From Thioclava nitratireducens (GTDB lineage: Bacteria; Pseudomonadota; Alphaproteobacteria; Rhodobacterales; Rhodobacteraceae): a stretch of 64,000 nucleotides of DNA. Location: the NCBI RefSeq assembly GCF_001940525.2, contig NZ_CP019437.1, positions 1,834,501 to 1,898,500 on the forward strand, given 5' to 3'. The translations under genes were made by a program, and so were the position numbers. The notes under the pieces were generated by a model, which had not been told where the DNA came from, searched no databases, and saw nothing but the letters and a program-made list of their open reading frames with translations. Below are positions 29,475 to 39,692 of this stretch, in pieces; the first letter of the stretch is position 1, and each line of letters starts with the position of its first letter.

Positions 29475-30236
29475 TCAGCTCATCCAGTTTCCGCCGTCGA
29501 CATTGTAGGTCTGGGCGACGATGTATTCGGCCTCGTCCGAGGCGAGGAAAACGGCCATGCCGGTCAGGTCGGCGGCGGTCCCCATGCGGCCATAGGGGAC
29601 GGACTCGCCGACCTCTTTTTTCTTCTGGCCCAGGGGTTTGTTCTCGTATTTCGCGAAGAAGGCATCGACGCCGTCCCAATGCTCGCCATCGACCACGCCG
29701 GGCGCGATCGCGTTCACGTTGATGCCATGTTCGATCAGGTTCAGCCCAGCGGATTGCGTAAGGCTGATGACGGCGGCCTTGGAGGCGCAATATACCGCGA
29801 CCAATGCCTCGCCCCGACGTCCGGCCTGAGACGCCATGTTGATGATCTTGCCGCCACGGGCCTGCGCGATCATCTCCTTCGCCGCCGCCTGCATCATGAA
29901 GAGCGTGCCTTCGACATTGATCTTGAAGACGCGGGCGTAATCCTCGCGGGTGATTTCCACGAGCGGCGCGGCGGTGAAGATCGCGGCGTTGTTGATCAGG
30001 ATGTCGATCCCGCCCGAGGCGCGCATCTTCTCCATCGCGGCGTCGATGCTCGCCGCGTCGGTCACGTCGAGCTTGAGCGCGACCGCGCCGATCTCGGCCG
30101 CGGTGTCCTCGGCCCGCGCGATGTCGATATCGCCGATCACGACCTCCGCGCCTTCCGCGATGTATTTCTCCGCGAAAGCGCGGCCGATCCCACGGGCTGC
30201 CCCGGTGATCAGGGCGCGTTTGCCATTCAGTCGCAT
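29475..30236 (-). CDS. smoS: Sorbitol dehydrogenase SmoS (short-chain type)
   Basis: Short-chain dehydrogenase/reductase of 253 residues. It has the cofactor motif TGAARGIG, Asp in GDIDIARAE consistent with NAD preference, NNAA, the catalytic Ser in NMASQAG and the YCASK (Y-x3-K) pair. It should oxidise sorbitol to fructose, with galactitol as a likely side substrate, as in R. sphaeroides. Its start shares one base with the smoK stop (TGATG), so translation is coupled. Confidence 0.93.
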   Translation of the reverse strand: MRLNGKRALITGAARGIGRAFAEKYIAEGAEVVIGDIDIARAEDTAAEIGAVALKLDVTDAASIDAAMEKMRASGGIDILINNAAIFTAAPLVEITREDYARVFKINVEGTLFMMQAAAKEMIAQARGGKIINMASQAGRRGEALVAVYCASKAAVISLTQSAGLNLIEHGINVNAIAPGVVDGEHWDGVDAFFAKYENKPLGQKKKEVGESVPYGRMGTAADLTGMAVFLASDEAEYIVAQTYNVDGGNWMS

Positions 30237-31231
30237 CAGATTGCCTGTCCTTGCGCGTCGAATTTGTGGAGTTGGTTGAGGTCGGGGGTCAGGTAGACCT
30301 TGTCGCCCGAATGCAGCCCGATCTCACCGCCGCCGCGCACGTTGATCACGCCATGCTTCGTTTCGACATGCAGGAACGTGTCGGAGCCCAAGTGCTCGGA
30401 CACGCCGACCGTGCCCTCCCACGCGCCTTCGGTCGTCGAGACCTCGATATGCTCCGGGCGGATGCCGATGCTGTCGGCGCCGTATTTCGCAGCTTCGTCG
30501 CCCTCGATGAAGTTCATCTTCGGCGAGCCGATGAAGCCCGCGACGAACTTGTTGCGCGGCGAGCGATACAGTTCCAGCGGCGAGCCAACCTGTTCGATCC
30601 GGCCGGCCTGCAGCACGACGATCTTGTCGGCCATGGTCATCGCCTCGACCTGATCGTGGGTGACGTAGATCATCGTGGTCTTGAGCTTCTGGTGCAGTTC
30701 CGAGATCTCCAGCCGCATGTTCACCCGCAGCGCCGCATCGAGGTTCGACAGCGGTTCGTCGAAAAGGAACGCCGCCGGTTCGCGCACGATGGCCCGACCG
30801 ATCGCGACGCGCTGGCGCTGACCGCCCGAAAGCTGGCCGGGGCGACGGTCGAGATAGTCGGTCAGGTTGAGGATGCGCGCGGCATTGTCGACCTTCTCCT
30901 TGGCCGCCGCCGCGTCCAGCTTTGCCATCTTCAGCGGGAAGGCGATGTTCTTGCGCACCGACATATGCGGGTAGAGCGCGTAGCTCTGGAACACCATCGC
31001 CAGACCGCGCTTGGCGGGGGGCAGGTCGCTCGAAGGTTGACCGTTGATCTCGATTTCGCCGCCCGAGACGTCTTCCAGACCCGCGATCAGGCGCAGAAGG
31101 GTGGATTTGCCGCAGCCCGAGGGGCCGACGAAGACGACGAACTCGCCTTCGTTGATTTCCAGATCGAGCGGCGGGATGACCTCGACATCGCCGAAGGCCT
31201 TGCGGACGCCCTTGAGGGTAATCTGTCCCAT
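30236..31231 (-). CDS. smoK: Polyol ABC transporter ATP-binding protein SmoK
   Basis: ATPase of the sorbitol/mannitol importer, 331 residues, of the MalK/UgpC type. Walker [11 protein letters not shown]-loop [13 protein letters not shown], signature [15 protein letters not shown], Walker [13 protein letters not shown] and the switch His in [10 protein letters not shown] are all intact. A C-terminal TOBE/OB regulatory domain (about 235-331, with [10 protein letters not shown]) is present. It lies between the permease and dehydrogenase genes of the operon. Confidence 0.95.
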   Translation of the reverse strand: MGQITLKGVRKAFGDVEVIPPLDLEINEGEFVVFVGPSGCGKSTLLRLIAGLEDVSGGEIEINGQPSSDLPPAKRGLAMVFQSYALYPHMSVRKNIAFPLKMAKLDAAAAKEKVDNAARILNLTDYLDRRPGQLSGGQRQRVAIGRAIVREPAAFLFDEPLSNLDAALRVNMRLEISELHQKLKTTMIYVTHDQVEAMTMADKIVVLQAGRIEQVGSPLELYRSPRNKFVAGFIGSPKMNFIEGDEAAKYGADSIGIRPEHIEVSTTEGAWEGTVGVSEHLGSDTFLHVETKHGVINVRGGGEIGLHSGDKVYLTPDLNQLHKFDAQGQAI

Positions 31232-31243
31232 GGGTTTAGCTCC

Positions 31244-32074
31244 TTATTTCACGGCGCCGAAGGTCAGGCCACGCACCAGCTGTTTCTGGCTGAACCAGCC
31301 GAGGATCAGGATCGGTGCGATAGCCAGCGTCGAGGCGGCAGAGAGTTTCGCGTAGAACAGCCCTTCGGGGCTGGAATAGGCGGCAATGAAAGCGGTGAGG
31401 GGGGCGGCATTCGCCGCCGTCAGGTTCAGCGTCCAGAAGGCTTCGTTCCAGGCGAGGATCACGTTGAGCAGAAGCGTCGAGGCGATGCCGGGCACGGCCA
31501 TCGGGGTCAGCACGTAGAGGATCTCGCCGCTCAAGGTCGCGCCATCCATGCGGGCGGCCTCGAGGATGTCCTTCGGAATTTCCTTGAAATAGGTGAAGAG
31601 CATCCAGATCACGATCGGCAGGTTCATCAGGCACAGCACGATGACCAGACCGGTCCGGGTATCCAGCAGGCCCCAGTCGCGGAACATCAGGTAGATCGGG
31701 ACGAGCACGCCCACGGCGGGCATCATCTTGGTGGACAGCATCCACATCAGCACGTCCTTGGTGCGCTTGCCCGGCACGAAGGCCATGGCCCAGGCCGAGG
31801 GGATCGCGACGATGAGCGCCAGCAGGGTGGAGCCGAACGAGATCACCACCGAATTCATGAAGTGGCGGAAGTAGTTCGAGCGCTCCTGAACGAGATGGTA
31901 GCTATCGACGGTCCAGGCCGAGGTCAGCACGTCCCACGGCGCCTTGATCGCGTCGCCCTCGGTCTTGAACGACAGGATGATCGTCCAGAGGATCGGGAAG
32001 AAGATCACGAAGGCCAGCGCCCATGCGATCACGGACATGATCGTGCGGCGGCGGTTGGAGATTTTGCGCGCCAT
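31244..32074 (-). CDS. smoG: Polyol ABC transporter permease SmoG
   Basis: Inner-membrane permease of 276 residues with six helices, MalG type. The cytoplasmic coupling motif reads EAARMDGATLSGEILYVLTP, which contacts the ATPase. It starts 4 bases after smoF and ends 12 bases before smoK. With SmoF it forms the transmembrane channel for sorbitol and mannitol. Confidence 0.94.
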   Translation of the reverse strand: MARKISNRRRTIMSVIAWALAFVIFFPILWTIILSFKTEGDAIKAPWDVLTSAWTVDSYHLVQERSNYFRHFMNSVVISFGSTLLALIVAIPSAWAMAFVPGKRTKDVLMWMLSTKMMPAVGVLVPIYLMFRDWGLLDTRTGLVIVLCLMNLPIVIWMLFTYFKEIPKDILEAARMDGATLSGEILYVLTPMAVPGIASTLLLNVILAWNEAFWTLNLTAANAAPLTAFIAAYSSPEGLFYAKLSAASTLAIAPILILGWFSQKQLVRGLTFGAVK

Positions 32075-32078
32075 TGGA

Positions 32079-32951
32079 TTACGCCTCCAGGTTCTTGCCG
32101 ATCATCCGCATCAGGAAGATCGCGACGATATTTGCGAGGATCACGGCGATCACACCGCCCGCGGCGCCTCCGCCCACGTCGAATTGCAGCAGCGACTGGA
32201 CATAGACGAGGTAGGTCAGCGTGGTGGACGCGTTGCCCGGCCCGCCATTCGTGGTCACAAGGATTTCCGCGAAGGTCGAGAGCAGGAAGATCGTCTGGAT
32301 GAGGATCACCACGGTCGCGGCCCGCGCGAGGTGTGGCAGCATGATGTAGAAGAACCGCGACAGGGCGCCCGCGCCGTCCATCTCGGCGGCCTCCAACTGC
32401 TCGGAATCCAGCGATTGCAGCGCGGTCAGCAGGATCAGCGTCGCGAAGGGCAGCCACTGCCATGCCACGATTATGGTGATCGAAAGCATCGGCGCATGGG
32501 CGAGAAAGTCATATGGCTGTAGCCCTATCGCCTTGGCGATATAGGCGAAAATGCCGTTCACCGGATTGTAGAGCATGTTCTTCCAGACCAGTGCGGACAC
32601 GGTCGGCATGACGAAGAAGGGCGCGATCACGAGAACCCGTACGATGCCCTGGCCGAAGATCGGCTGATCGAGGAGCAGCGCCAGCAGGATGCCCCCGATC
32701 ACGGTGATCAGCAGCACGCCCCCCACCAGCACCAAAGTGTTCTTGAGCGCAGTGAAGAAGGCGGGATCGGTGAGGAAGTAATAGTAATTGTCCCAGCCCA
32801 CGAAGCCGCCCTGACCGGGCATCAGCAGGTTGTAGCGCTGGAACGAGAACCAGATCGTCATGCCCAGCGGCACGGCCATCCACATGAACAGCAGGATGAC
32901 GGATGGCGAAATCATGAGACGCGCGGCAGAGCGCGAGGCTTGCGTGGACAT
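32079..32951 (-). CDS. smoF: Polyol ABC transporter permease SmoF
   Basis: Inner-membrane permease of 290 residues with six helices, MalF type but without the large extra periplasmic domain. Coupling motif EAAEMDGAGALSRFFYIMLP. I chose the ATG at 32951 because the homologous sequence begins around SRSAARLMISPSVILLFMWM; GGAG lies about 10 bases upstream. An ATG 19 codons earlier is in frame but gives a non-conserved leader. Confidence 0.93.
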   Translation of the reverse strand: MSTQASRSAARLMISPSVILLFMWMAVPLGMTIWFSFQRYNLLMPGQGGFVGWDNYYYFLTDPAFFTALKNTLVLVGGVLLITVIGGILLALLLDQPIFGQGIVRVLVIAPFFVMPTVSALVWKNMLYNPVNGIFAYIAKAIGLQPYDFLAHAPMLSITIIVAWQWLPFATLILLTALQSLDSEQLEAAEMDGAGALSRFFYIMLPHLARAATVVILIQTIFLLSTFAEILVTTNGGPGNASTTLTYLVYVQSLLQFDVGGGAAGGVIAVILANIVAIFLMRMIGKNLEA

Positions 32952-33038
32952 CGGTCCGGCTCCGGTTATCGGAAGTTGAAAAAAGAGGCACGGGGCGGTC
33001 AGACCCAAAATGACCGCCCCGGCCGGGGAGGGGCCTGG

Positions 33039-34358
33039 TTACTTGATGTAACCGGCCTTCTTCATCTCGCGCTCGGTCAGGCTCTGTGCGTTTTGCAGTG
33101 CCTGATCGCCGGAGATTTGCCCTGCGAGCGCAGCCGAGAACTGCTGGCCGACGGCGGTGCCGATCGCCTGGAACTCGGGGATCGCGACGAACTGGACGCC
33201 GGTATAGGGAACCGGGTCAACCGTCGGATTGGTCGGGTCAGCCGCGTTGATCGAGTCCAGCGTCAGCTTCGCGAAGGGGGCCGCTTCGAGATATTTCGGG
33301 TTCTCGTAGAGCGAGGTGCGGGTGCCCGGGGGCACGTTCGCCCAGCCCTCTTTCTCGGCCACGAGCTCGGTATAGTGCTTCGAGGTCGCCCATTCGATGA
33401 AGGTCTTCGCGGCGTCTTCCTTCTGGGTGCCCGCCGGGATCGCCAGCGACCAGGCCCAGAGCCAGTTCGCGCGCTTGTCGACGCCTTCCTTGTTCGGCGC
33501 GAGCGCGAAGCCGACCTTGTCGGCCACGGTCGAGTCCTTGGGGTTGGTCACGAAGGACGCAGCCACCGTGGCGTCGATCCACATGCCGCATTTGCCCTGC
33601 TGGAACAGTGCGAGGTTCTCGTTGAAGCCGTTGGCCGACGCGCCGGGCGGGCCGTATTTGTTCATCATGTCGAGGTAACGCGACATGGTCTCTTTCCACG
33701 GGGCCGTGTTGAATTGCGGCTGCCAGTTCTCGTCGAACCAACGTCCGCCCATCGAGTTGTCCATCGTGGTCAGGAAGGCGGCGTTCTCGCCCCAACCGGC
33801 CTTGCCGCGCAGACAGATGCCGTAGACTTCATTGTCCTTGTCGGTCATCGCGGCAGCGGCTTTTTCGATGTCGGACCAGGTCGGCTTCTCGGGCATTTCC
33901 ATCCCGGCCTTTTCCATCAGGTCCTTGCGATACATCACGAAGGAGCTTTCGCCGTAGAAGGGCGCTGCATAGAGCTTGCCATCCACGGTGAGGCCTTTGC
34001 GGATCTGCGGCAGCAGGTCGTTCACGTCATAGCTGTCGGGCATGCCGTCGAGCGGCACGAGCCAGCCCTGCTTGCCCCAGATCGGAACCTCGTAGGTGCC
34101 GATGGTCAGCACGTCGAACTGGCCGCCCTTAGTGGCGATGTCGGTGGTGACCTTCTGGCGCAGGACGTTCTCTTCCAGCGTGACCCATTCCACCTTGATG
34201 TCGGGATGCTCGGCATAGAAGTCGTCCATCAGGCCCTGCATGCGGACCATGTCGCCGTTGTTCACGGTTGCGACGGTGATGGTGGTCTCGGCTGCCGCAG
34301 CAGTCGCAAGCGCGCCGAGAGCACAGGCGCCCATGAGCGCCCGGATCGTATAAGTCAT
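33039..34358 (-). CDS. smoE: Polyol-binding periplasmic protein SmoE
   Basis: Family 1 extracellular solute-binding protein of 439 residues with a Sec signal (MTYTIRALMGACALGALATAAAAE). It captures sorbitol or mannitol for SmoFGK. Typical segments are TVATVNNGDMVRMQGLMDDF at the mature start, GKLYAAPFYGESSFVMYRKD and the FNENLALFQQGKCGMWIDAT region. GGGAGGA lies 6 bases before the ATG at 34358; the in-frame extension upstream covers the promoter. It is the first structural gene of the operon and has the operon promoter directly ahead. Confidence 0.95.
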   Translation of the reverse strand: MTYTIRALMGACALGALATAAAAETTITVATVNNGDMVRMQGLMDDFYAEHPDIKVEWVTLEENVLRQKVTTDIATKGGQFDVLTIGTYEVPIWGKQGWLVPLDGMPDSYDVNDLLPQIRKGLTVDGKLYAAPFYGESSFVMYRKDLMEKAGMEMPEKPTWSDIEKAAAAMTDKDNEVYGICLRGKAGWGENAAFLTTMDNSMGGRWFDENWQPQFNTAPWKETMSRYLDMMNKYGPPGASANGFNENLALFQQGKCGMWIDATVAASFVTNPKDSTVADKVGFALAPNKEGVDKRANWLWAWSLAIPAGTQKEDAAKTFIEWATSKHYTELVAEKEGWANVPPGTRTSLYENPKYLEAAPFAKLTLDSINAADPTNPTVDPVPYTGVQFVAIPEFQAIGTAVGQQFSAALAGQISGDQALQNAQSLTEREMKKAGYIK

Positions 34359-34395
34359 AGATTTCCTCCCTTGCGGTCTGAGCATATGCCCAAAC

Positions 34396-34459
34396 TGTGA
34401 GAAAATATTCACAAACAGAACCCAAGCTGTCAATCAAGAATTACTGCGATGTCTTGATT
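34396..34459 (-). promoter_or_regulatory. smo operon promoter with two palindromes
   Basis: On the minus strand TTGACA (34433-34428), 18-base spacer, AATATT (34409-34404). One inverted repeat, TGTGA-N8-TCACA (34396-34413), covers the -10. A second, AATCAAGA-N12-TCTTGATT (34432-34459), abuts the -35. These are plausible operators for the SorC-type regulator encoded just upstream; which one it binds is not shown by sequence. Confidence 0.5.
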
Positions 34460-34495
34460 TATTATGAACGCCGTCTCTAACGCCTTGTTTCGGCG

Positions 34496-35443
34496 TCAGT
34501 CTTCCAACAGGGCCTGAGCCGTCGGCTCGTCGGTCACGAGCCCGTTGAGAAGCCCGCCTGCCAGAGCGGCACGAATCGCGACCAGTTTCGAGCTGCCAGC
34601 GGCGATGCCGATCACCGGGGCGTCGCGCTTGGGCTCGATCCGGAACGAGCCGAAACGCGTCGTGGTGGGAGTGGTGATGTAGTTGCCCTGCGCATCGTAG
34701 AACGAGCCCACGAGCTCGCCCACGCCGCCAGCCGCGCGCAGCTCCTCGAGTTCGGCGAGGGTGACGAAGCCGTCCTTGTGCACCGGCGCGTCCTCGCCCA
34801 GCTGGCCGACGCCGACGAAGGTCGCATCCGCCTCCGCCGCGAGCCGCTTCACGGCCTGCACCGGCTTGAGTCGGTCGAACATCGCACGTTCCTCCACCGT
34901 TTCCGAGATCACCGGAACCAGCATCGGATAATGCGGCAGGCGCAGCTTGTCGGCCATCCGCATGATGACGTCATAGAACGAGGCAGAACCGTCCGGGGCG
35001 ATGTTGCCGATCAGCGAGACGATCTTGTGCTCGGTCGCGGGGCGCTGCATCACCTCGTTCACCATCGCAGAGAGCGAGCGGCCCGTCCCGAAGGCGATCA
35101 CCTGCGGCTCGGACCGTGCGAGGATCCGTTCGAGAAGCGTGGCGGCGAAAGCGGCGGTGGCCGTGGCCGGGTCGCCGCGTTCACCCAGCGACGGCGCGAC
35201 GCGCACCGTCTGCAGCCCGAAGCGACGCATCAGCGCCGCTTCCAGTTCCAAACAGGCGCCGATCTTGTGCTCGATCCGCACCCGCACCAGTCCTTCTGAA
35301 ACCGCGCGGCTCACCAGCCGCTGCGCGCGCTGACGCGACACGCCGAGCTCGGCGGCGATCTGGTCCTGCGTCATGCCGCCGACGTAATAGAGCCATCCGG
35401 CCCGTGCCGCCTCGTCATCGCGCGAAGTTTCGGCCTCATTCAT
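34496..35443 (-). CDS. smoR: SorC/DeoR-type sugar-binding transcriptional regulator
   Basis: Regulator of 315 residues: N-terminal helix-turn-helix (about 12-55, GGMTQDQIAAELGVSRQRAQ) and a SorC-type effector domain (about 60-310) with VIAFGTGRSL, GNIAPDGSASFYD and IGIAAGSSKLVAIRAAL. It probably senses a polyol or sugar phosphate and controls the operon that follows. The start at ATG 35443 is favoured; a GTG three codons earlier overlaps the phosphatase stop. The gene name follows the neighbourhood and is tentative. Confidence 0.85.
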   Translation of the reverse strand: MNEAETSRDDEAARAGWLYYVGGMTQDQIAAELGVSRQRAQRLVSRAVSEGLVRVRIEHKIGACLELEAALMRRFGLQTVRVAPSLGERGDPATATAAFAATLLERILARSEPQVIAFGTGRSLSAMVNEVMQRPATEHKIVSLIGNIAPDGSASFYDVIMRMADKLRLPHYPMLVPVISETVEERAMFDRLKPVQAVKRLAAEADATFVGVGQLGEDAPVHKDGFVTLAELEELRAAGGVGELVGSFYDAQGNYITTPTTTRFGSFRIEPKRDAPVIGIAAGSSKLVAIRAALAGGLLNGLVTDEPTAQALLED

Positions 35444-35448
35444 ACGGC

Positions 35449-36117
35449 TCACGACTCTTTCTCCCTGATGAGTCCATTCTGGAAGAACTCGGTGAAATGC
35501 GCAAATTCGCGATGCGGACGGGCATCCTCGGGAGGCGTCAGGTCGCGCCCGGCCAGATGGCTGCCGCCGGTGAAACGCCAGACTTCCATCCCCGCCGCAA
35601 GCCCTGCACGAATGCCGTTGAGGCTGTCCTCGATCACCAGCGTGCGGGCAGGGGCCGCGCCCATCTTCTCCGCCGCGTGCAGGAACAGGTCGGGTGCGGG
35701 CTTTCCATGGGCGACCTCGCTCGCGGTGAACAGCCGATCGCCCACCCGGTCGCGCAGGCCTGCGATTTCGAGCGAGCGTTCGGCGCGCGGCAGGCTCGAC
35801 GACGTGGCCACGCACCATGGCACGTCGAGTGCCTCCAGCACATCGGCCACGCCCTGAGTCACTCGCAGGTCCCGTTCGAACGCGTCGAGCAGACGCGCGC
35901 GATACTGCGCCTCGAACTCCTCCGGAAGATCAAGCCCGAACTCGGAGCGGATCTGCTTCATCACCGTGGGATAGGACCGGCCGAGGAAATGGCGCGCGAC
36001 GTAATCGAGGTCGATATTCACCTGCAGCGTGGCCAGCTCGTCGATCAGCATCTGCGCCGAAATGATCTCGGAATCGATCAGCACCCCGTCGCAGTCGAAA
36101 ATCACCAGATCGGTCAT
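35449..36117 (-). CDS. HAD-superfamily sugar phosphatase
   Basis: Hydrolase of 222 residues, HAD subfamily IA, beta-phosphoglucomutase/GPH-like. The nucleophile motif FDCDGVLIDSE, motif II ATSSS, Lys in GKPAPDLFLHAAEKMG and motif IV VIEDSLNGIRAG are all intact. In this operon position it is likely a polyol phosphate phosphatase (for example mannitol-1-phosphate), but the specificity is inference. GGGGAGGA lies 3-4 bases before the ATG at 36117. smoR starts 5 bases after its stop. Confidence 0.87.
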   Translation of the reverse strand: MTDLVIFDCDGVLIDSEIISAQMLIDELATLQVNIDLDYVARHFLGRSYPTVMKQIRSEFGLDLPEEFEAQYRARLLDAFERDLRVTQGVADVLEALDVPWCVATSSSLPRAERSLEIAGLRDRVGDRLFTASEVAHGKPAPDLFLHAAEKMGAAPARTLVIEDSLNGIRAGLAAGMEVWRFTGGSHLAGRDLTPPEDARPHREFAHFTEFFQNGLIREKES

Positions 36118-36188
36118 GGTTCCTCCCCCTGTCATTCGCGCAGCGATAGCGTGCGAAACCGGGGATGGCCAGAGGCGGGAGCGGTCTG

Positions 36189-37328
36189 TCAGACCATGGC
36201 CTCCCGCGCACCGATCCCGGTCACCCGAAGCACGATCGCGCCCGCGCCGAACAGGAAGATCGCCATCACGCCGAGCCAACCGACCCACGGAATGATCCAG
36301 ATCAGCGCGCCGATCACCGCGCCACCGAACGCCGCGAGGGCGCATTCGCCCGGGGTGACCGGCTGGCCGCGCCCGATCAGATCATGCAACCACGCGCCGA
36401 TGACCCAGATCCCCACGATATAGCCGCCGAAGCCCAGCACCAGCACTCCGAGCAGCGAGAACGGCACCAGCACCAGCCCGATCACGGTCATCGCAAGCAG
36501 CAAGATCGACCCCACGAGCGCCGAGAGCCCGACGAACCCCGCAAGGCCCGCGCGCAAGGGATGGGCGAGGCTGCGCCGGCGCATGCGGTCCATCAAGCCC
36601 GGCGCGAAGACCGCGAGAAGCGTGGCCACGATCCCGACCACGAGCACGCCGCCCAGCCAGTCGCGGGTCTCGATCAGGTAATTGCGTGCCGGCGCAGGGC
36701 GTGCCTTCGCCTCTTCGAATTCCTTCGCCTGATGAATGCTCACCCGTTCGGCCGGGGCGACGCTGGAGGGGACGGTCACCTCACCGGGCGTGTCGGTATA
36801 GACCTGAACCTTGCCTGTGACCGTCGCGCCATCGCCCCAGGTGACGGTCTTTGTTCCCAGCACGAGATCGCCCGAAATTTCGGCGTCGATCAGCGCCTCG
36901 TCGGCGCCGATGACCGCGCTGCCCGCGACAGGAGCCTCGAGCCGAACCTGCTGCCCCATCGCGCGCAGGTTGCCCGAGATCGTCCCCTTGACGGTAAGCG
37001 CCTGACCCGCGAGCGTCGCCGCACCCGCGACCGGGGCCGCGAGGTCGATATCCTGACCCGCCGCATAAAGGTCGCCGCCCACCCGTGCGCCGATCACGAT
37101 ATTCTGGCCCGCGAGATGCGCCGCGCCCGTGATCGGGCTACCCATAGTGACGTGCTGACCAGCGGCGAAAAGATCGTGGATGTTCTCACCCGTGGCACTC
37201 ACGGTGCGGCCCGCGAGATAGGCGTCGCCGCCGAAGCGCCAGTCTTGAGTTTCCTCGGCCGCCGCGACCGAGGCGGCCAGAGCGACAGCGAGGCAGGCGA
37301 GGGATTTGACGAGGAAATTGCGCGACAT
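36189..37328 (-). CDS. Secreted bactofilin-like beta-helix protein with C-terminal membrane domain
   Basis: Protein of 379 residues. A signal peptide (MSRNFLVKSLACLAVALAASVAAA) leads into about 160 residues of short repeats resembling the bactofilin beta-helix (GQHVTMGSPITGAAHLAGQN, GGDLYAAGQDIDLAAPVAG, VKGTISGNLRAMGQQV). A linker is followed by four or more hydrophobic helices (about 222-379), including VLVVGIVATLLAVFAPGL and WIIPWVGWLGVMAIFLFG. So the beta-helix sits in the periplasm, unlike classical cytoplasmic bactofilins. The function is unknown. It is transcribed alone; a HAD gene lies 71 bases downstream. Confidence 0.75.
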   Translation of the reverse strand: MSRNFLVKSLACLAVALAASVAAAEETQDWRFGGDAYLAGRTVSATGENIHDLFAAGQHVTMGSPITGAAHLAGQNIVIGARVGGDLYAAGQDIDLAAPVAGAATLAGQALTVKGTISGNLRAMGQQVRLEAPVAGSAVIGADEALIDAEISGDLVLGTKTVTWGDGATVTGKVQVYTDTPGEVTVPSSVAPAERVSIHQAKEFEEAKARPAPARNYLIETRDWLGGVLVVGIVATLLAVFAPGLMDRMRRRSLAHPLRAGLAGFVGLSALVGSILLLAMTVIGLVLVPFSLLGVLVLGFGGYIVGIWVIGAWLHDLIGRGQPVTPGECALAAFGGAVIGALIWIIPWVGWLGVMAIFLFGAGAIVLRVTGIGAREAMV

Positions 37329-37436
37329 AACCGGGGCCTTCCAGCGAAATTGACGATGGGGAAGTGTAACACCAATCGTTCACGGCCACGTGACATAGCT
37401 CAATACGGGCATAAAAATCTGCGATTTACGCATGTG

Positions 37437-37465
37437 AAAAGGGGCGCCCCTTCCGGAGCGCCCCT
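37437..37465 (-). terminator. Terminator of groESL
   Basis: On the minus strand GGGGCGC pairs with GCGCCCC around a 10-base loop and is followed by TTTTC, 33 bases past the groEL stop. Confidence 0.85.
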
Positions 37466-37497
37466 TCCCATTAGATCCCTGAAGCGGGAACGGCTGA

Positions 37498-39177
<1,680 letters not shown>

Positions 39178-39206
39178 TCAGGGCATCTCGGTAAGAGCAG
39201 GGCGCC

Positions 39207-39494
39207 TTACGAGATGATGCCCATGATGTCGCTTTCTTTCATGATGAGCAGCTCTTCGCCGTCGAGGGTCACTTCCGTGCCCGACCACTTGCCGAAGAGA
39301 ACGCGGTCGCCAGCTTTGACGCCCGGTGCGATCAGCTCGCCCGATTCCTTGCGCGCGCCGTCACCCACTGCGACGACTTCACCCTCTGCGGGCTTTTCTT
39401 TCGCGCTGTCGGGGATGATCAGGCCACCCTTGGTTTTTTCTTCGCTCTCCACGCGCTTGACCAGCACACGGTCATGAAGCGGTTTGAATGCCAT
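39207..39494 (-). CDS. groES: Co-chaperonin GroES
   Basis: Ten-kDa lid of GroEL, 95 residues. It starts [20 protein letters not shown], with the mobile loop [16 protein letters not shown] and the end [13 protein letters not shown]. The ATG at 39494 gives the canonical length and has AGGGAG 8 bases upstream; a GTG three codons earlier is possible but less likely. First gene of the groESL operon. Confidence 0.97.
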   Translation of the reverse strand: MAFKPLHDRVLVKRVESEEKTKGGLIIPDSAKEKPAEGEVVAVGDGARKESGELIAPGVKAGDRVLFGKWSGTEVTLDGEELLIMKESDIMGIIS

Positions 39495-39531
39495 CTGGGT
39501 CACTCCCTAAAGGTTCCAGGTTCGAAAACTT

Positions 39532-39558
39532 TTAGCACTCGTCATTGGTGAGTGCTAA
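39532..39558. promoter_or_regulatory. CIRCE element (HrcA operator)
   Basis: TTAGCACTC-N9-GAGTGCTAA is a perfect match to the CIRCE consensus. It lies 37 bases ahead of groES and would allow HrcA repression. hrcA is not in the window. Confidence 0.96.
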
Positions 39559-39570
39559 CGATGGCGGAGT

Positions 39571-39596
39571 TAGTCATTGAGGCGGGCGGCTGTCAA
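39571..39596 (-). promoter_or_regulatory. Promoter candidate of groESL
   Basis: On the minus strand TTGACA (39596-39591) with a weak -10 (TAACTC or CTAACT) 17-18 bases on. The -35 is good; the -10 is poor, so a heat-shock sigma may be used instead. Confidence 0.4.
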
Positions 39597-39692
39597 TAAC
39601 CGAAAAGCGAATTTTTTGCGTCAATTCGAACGATCGGGGCGCGGCGATTTCGCCTCTATGCGGAACGCATATCGCGTGGCACTCTCGCCCTC

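Noticed and set aside
30251..32302. A 683-residue plus-strand open frame antisense to smoK, smoG and smoF
   Set aside because: It is antisense to three clear transporter genes and has no recognisable domain.
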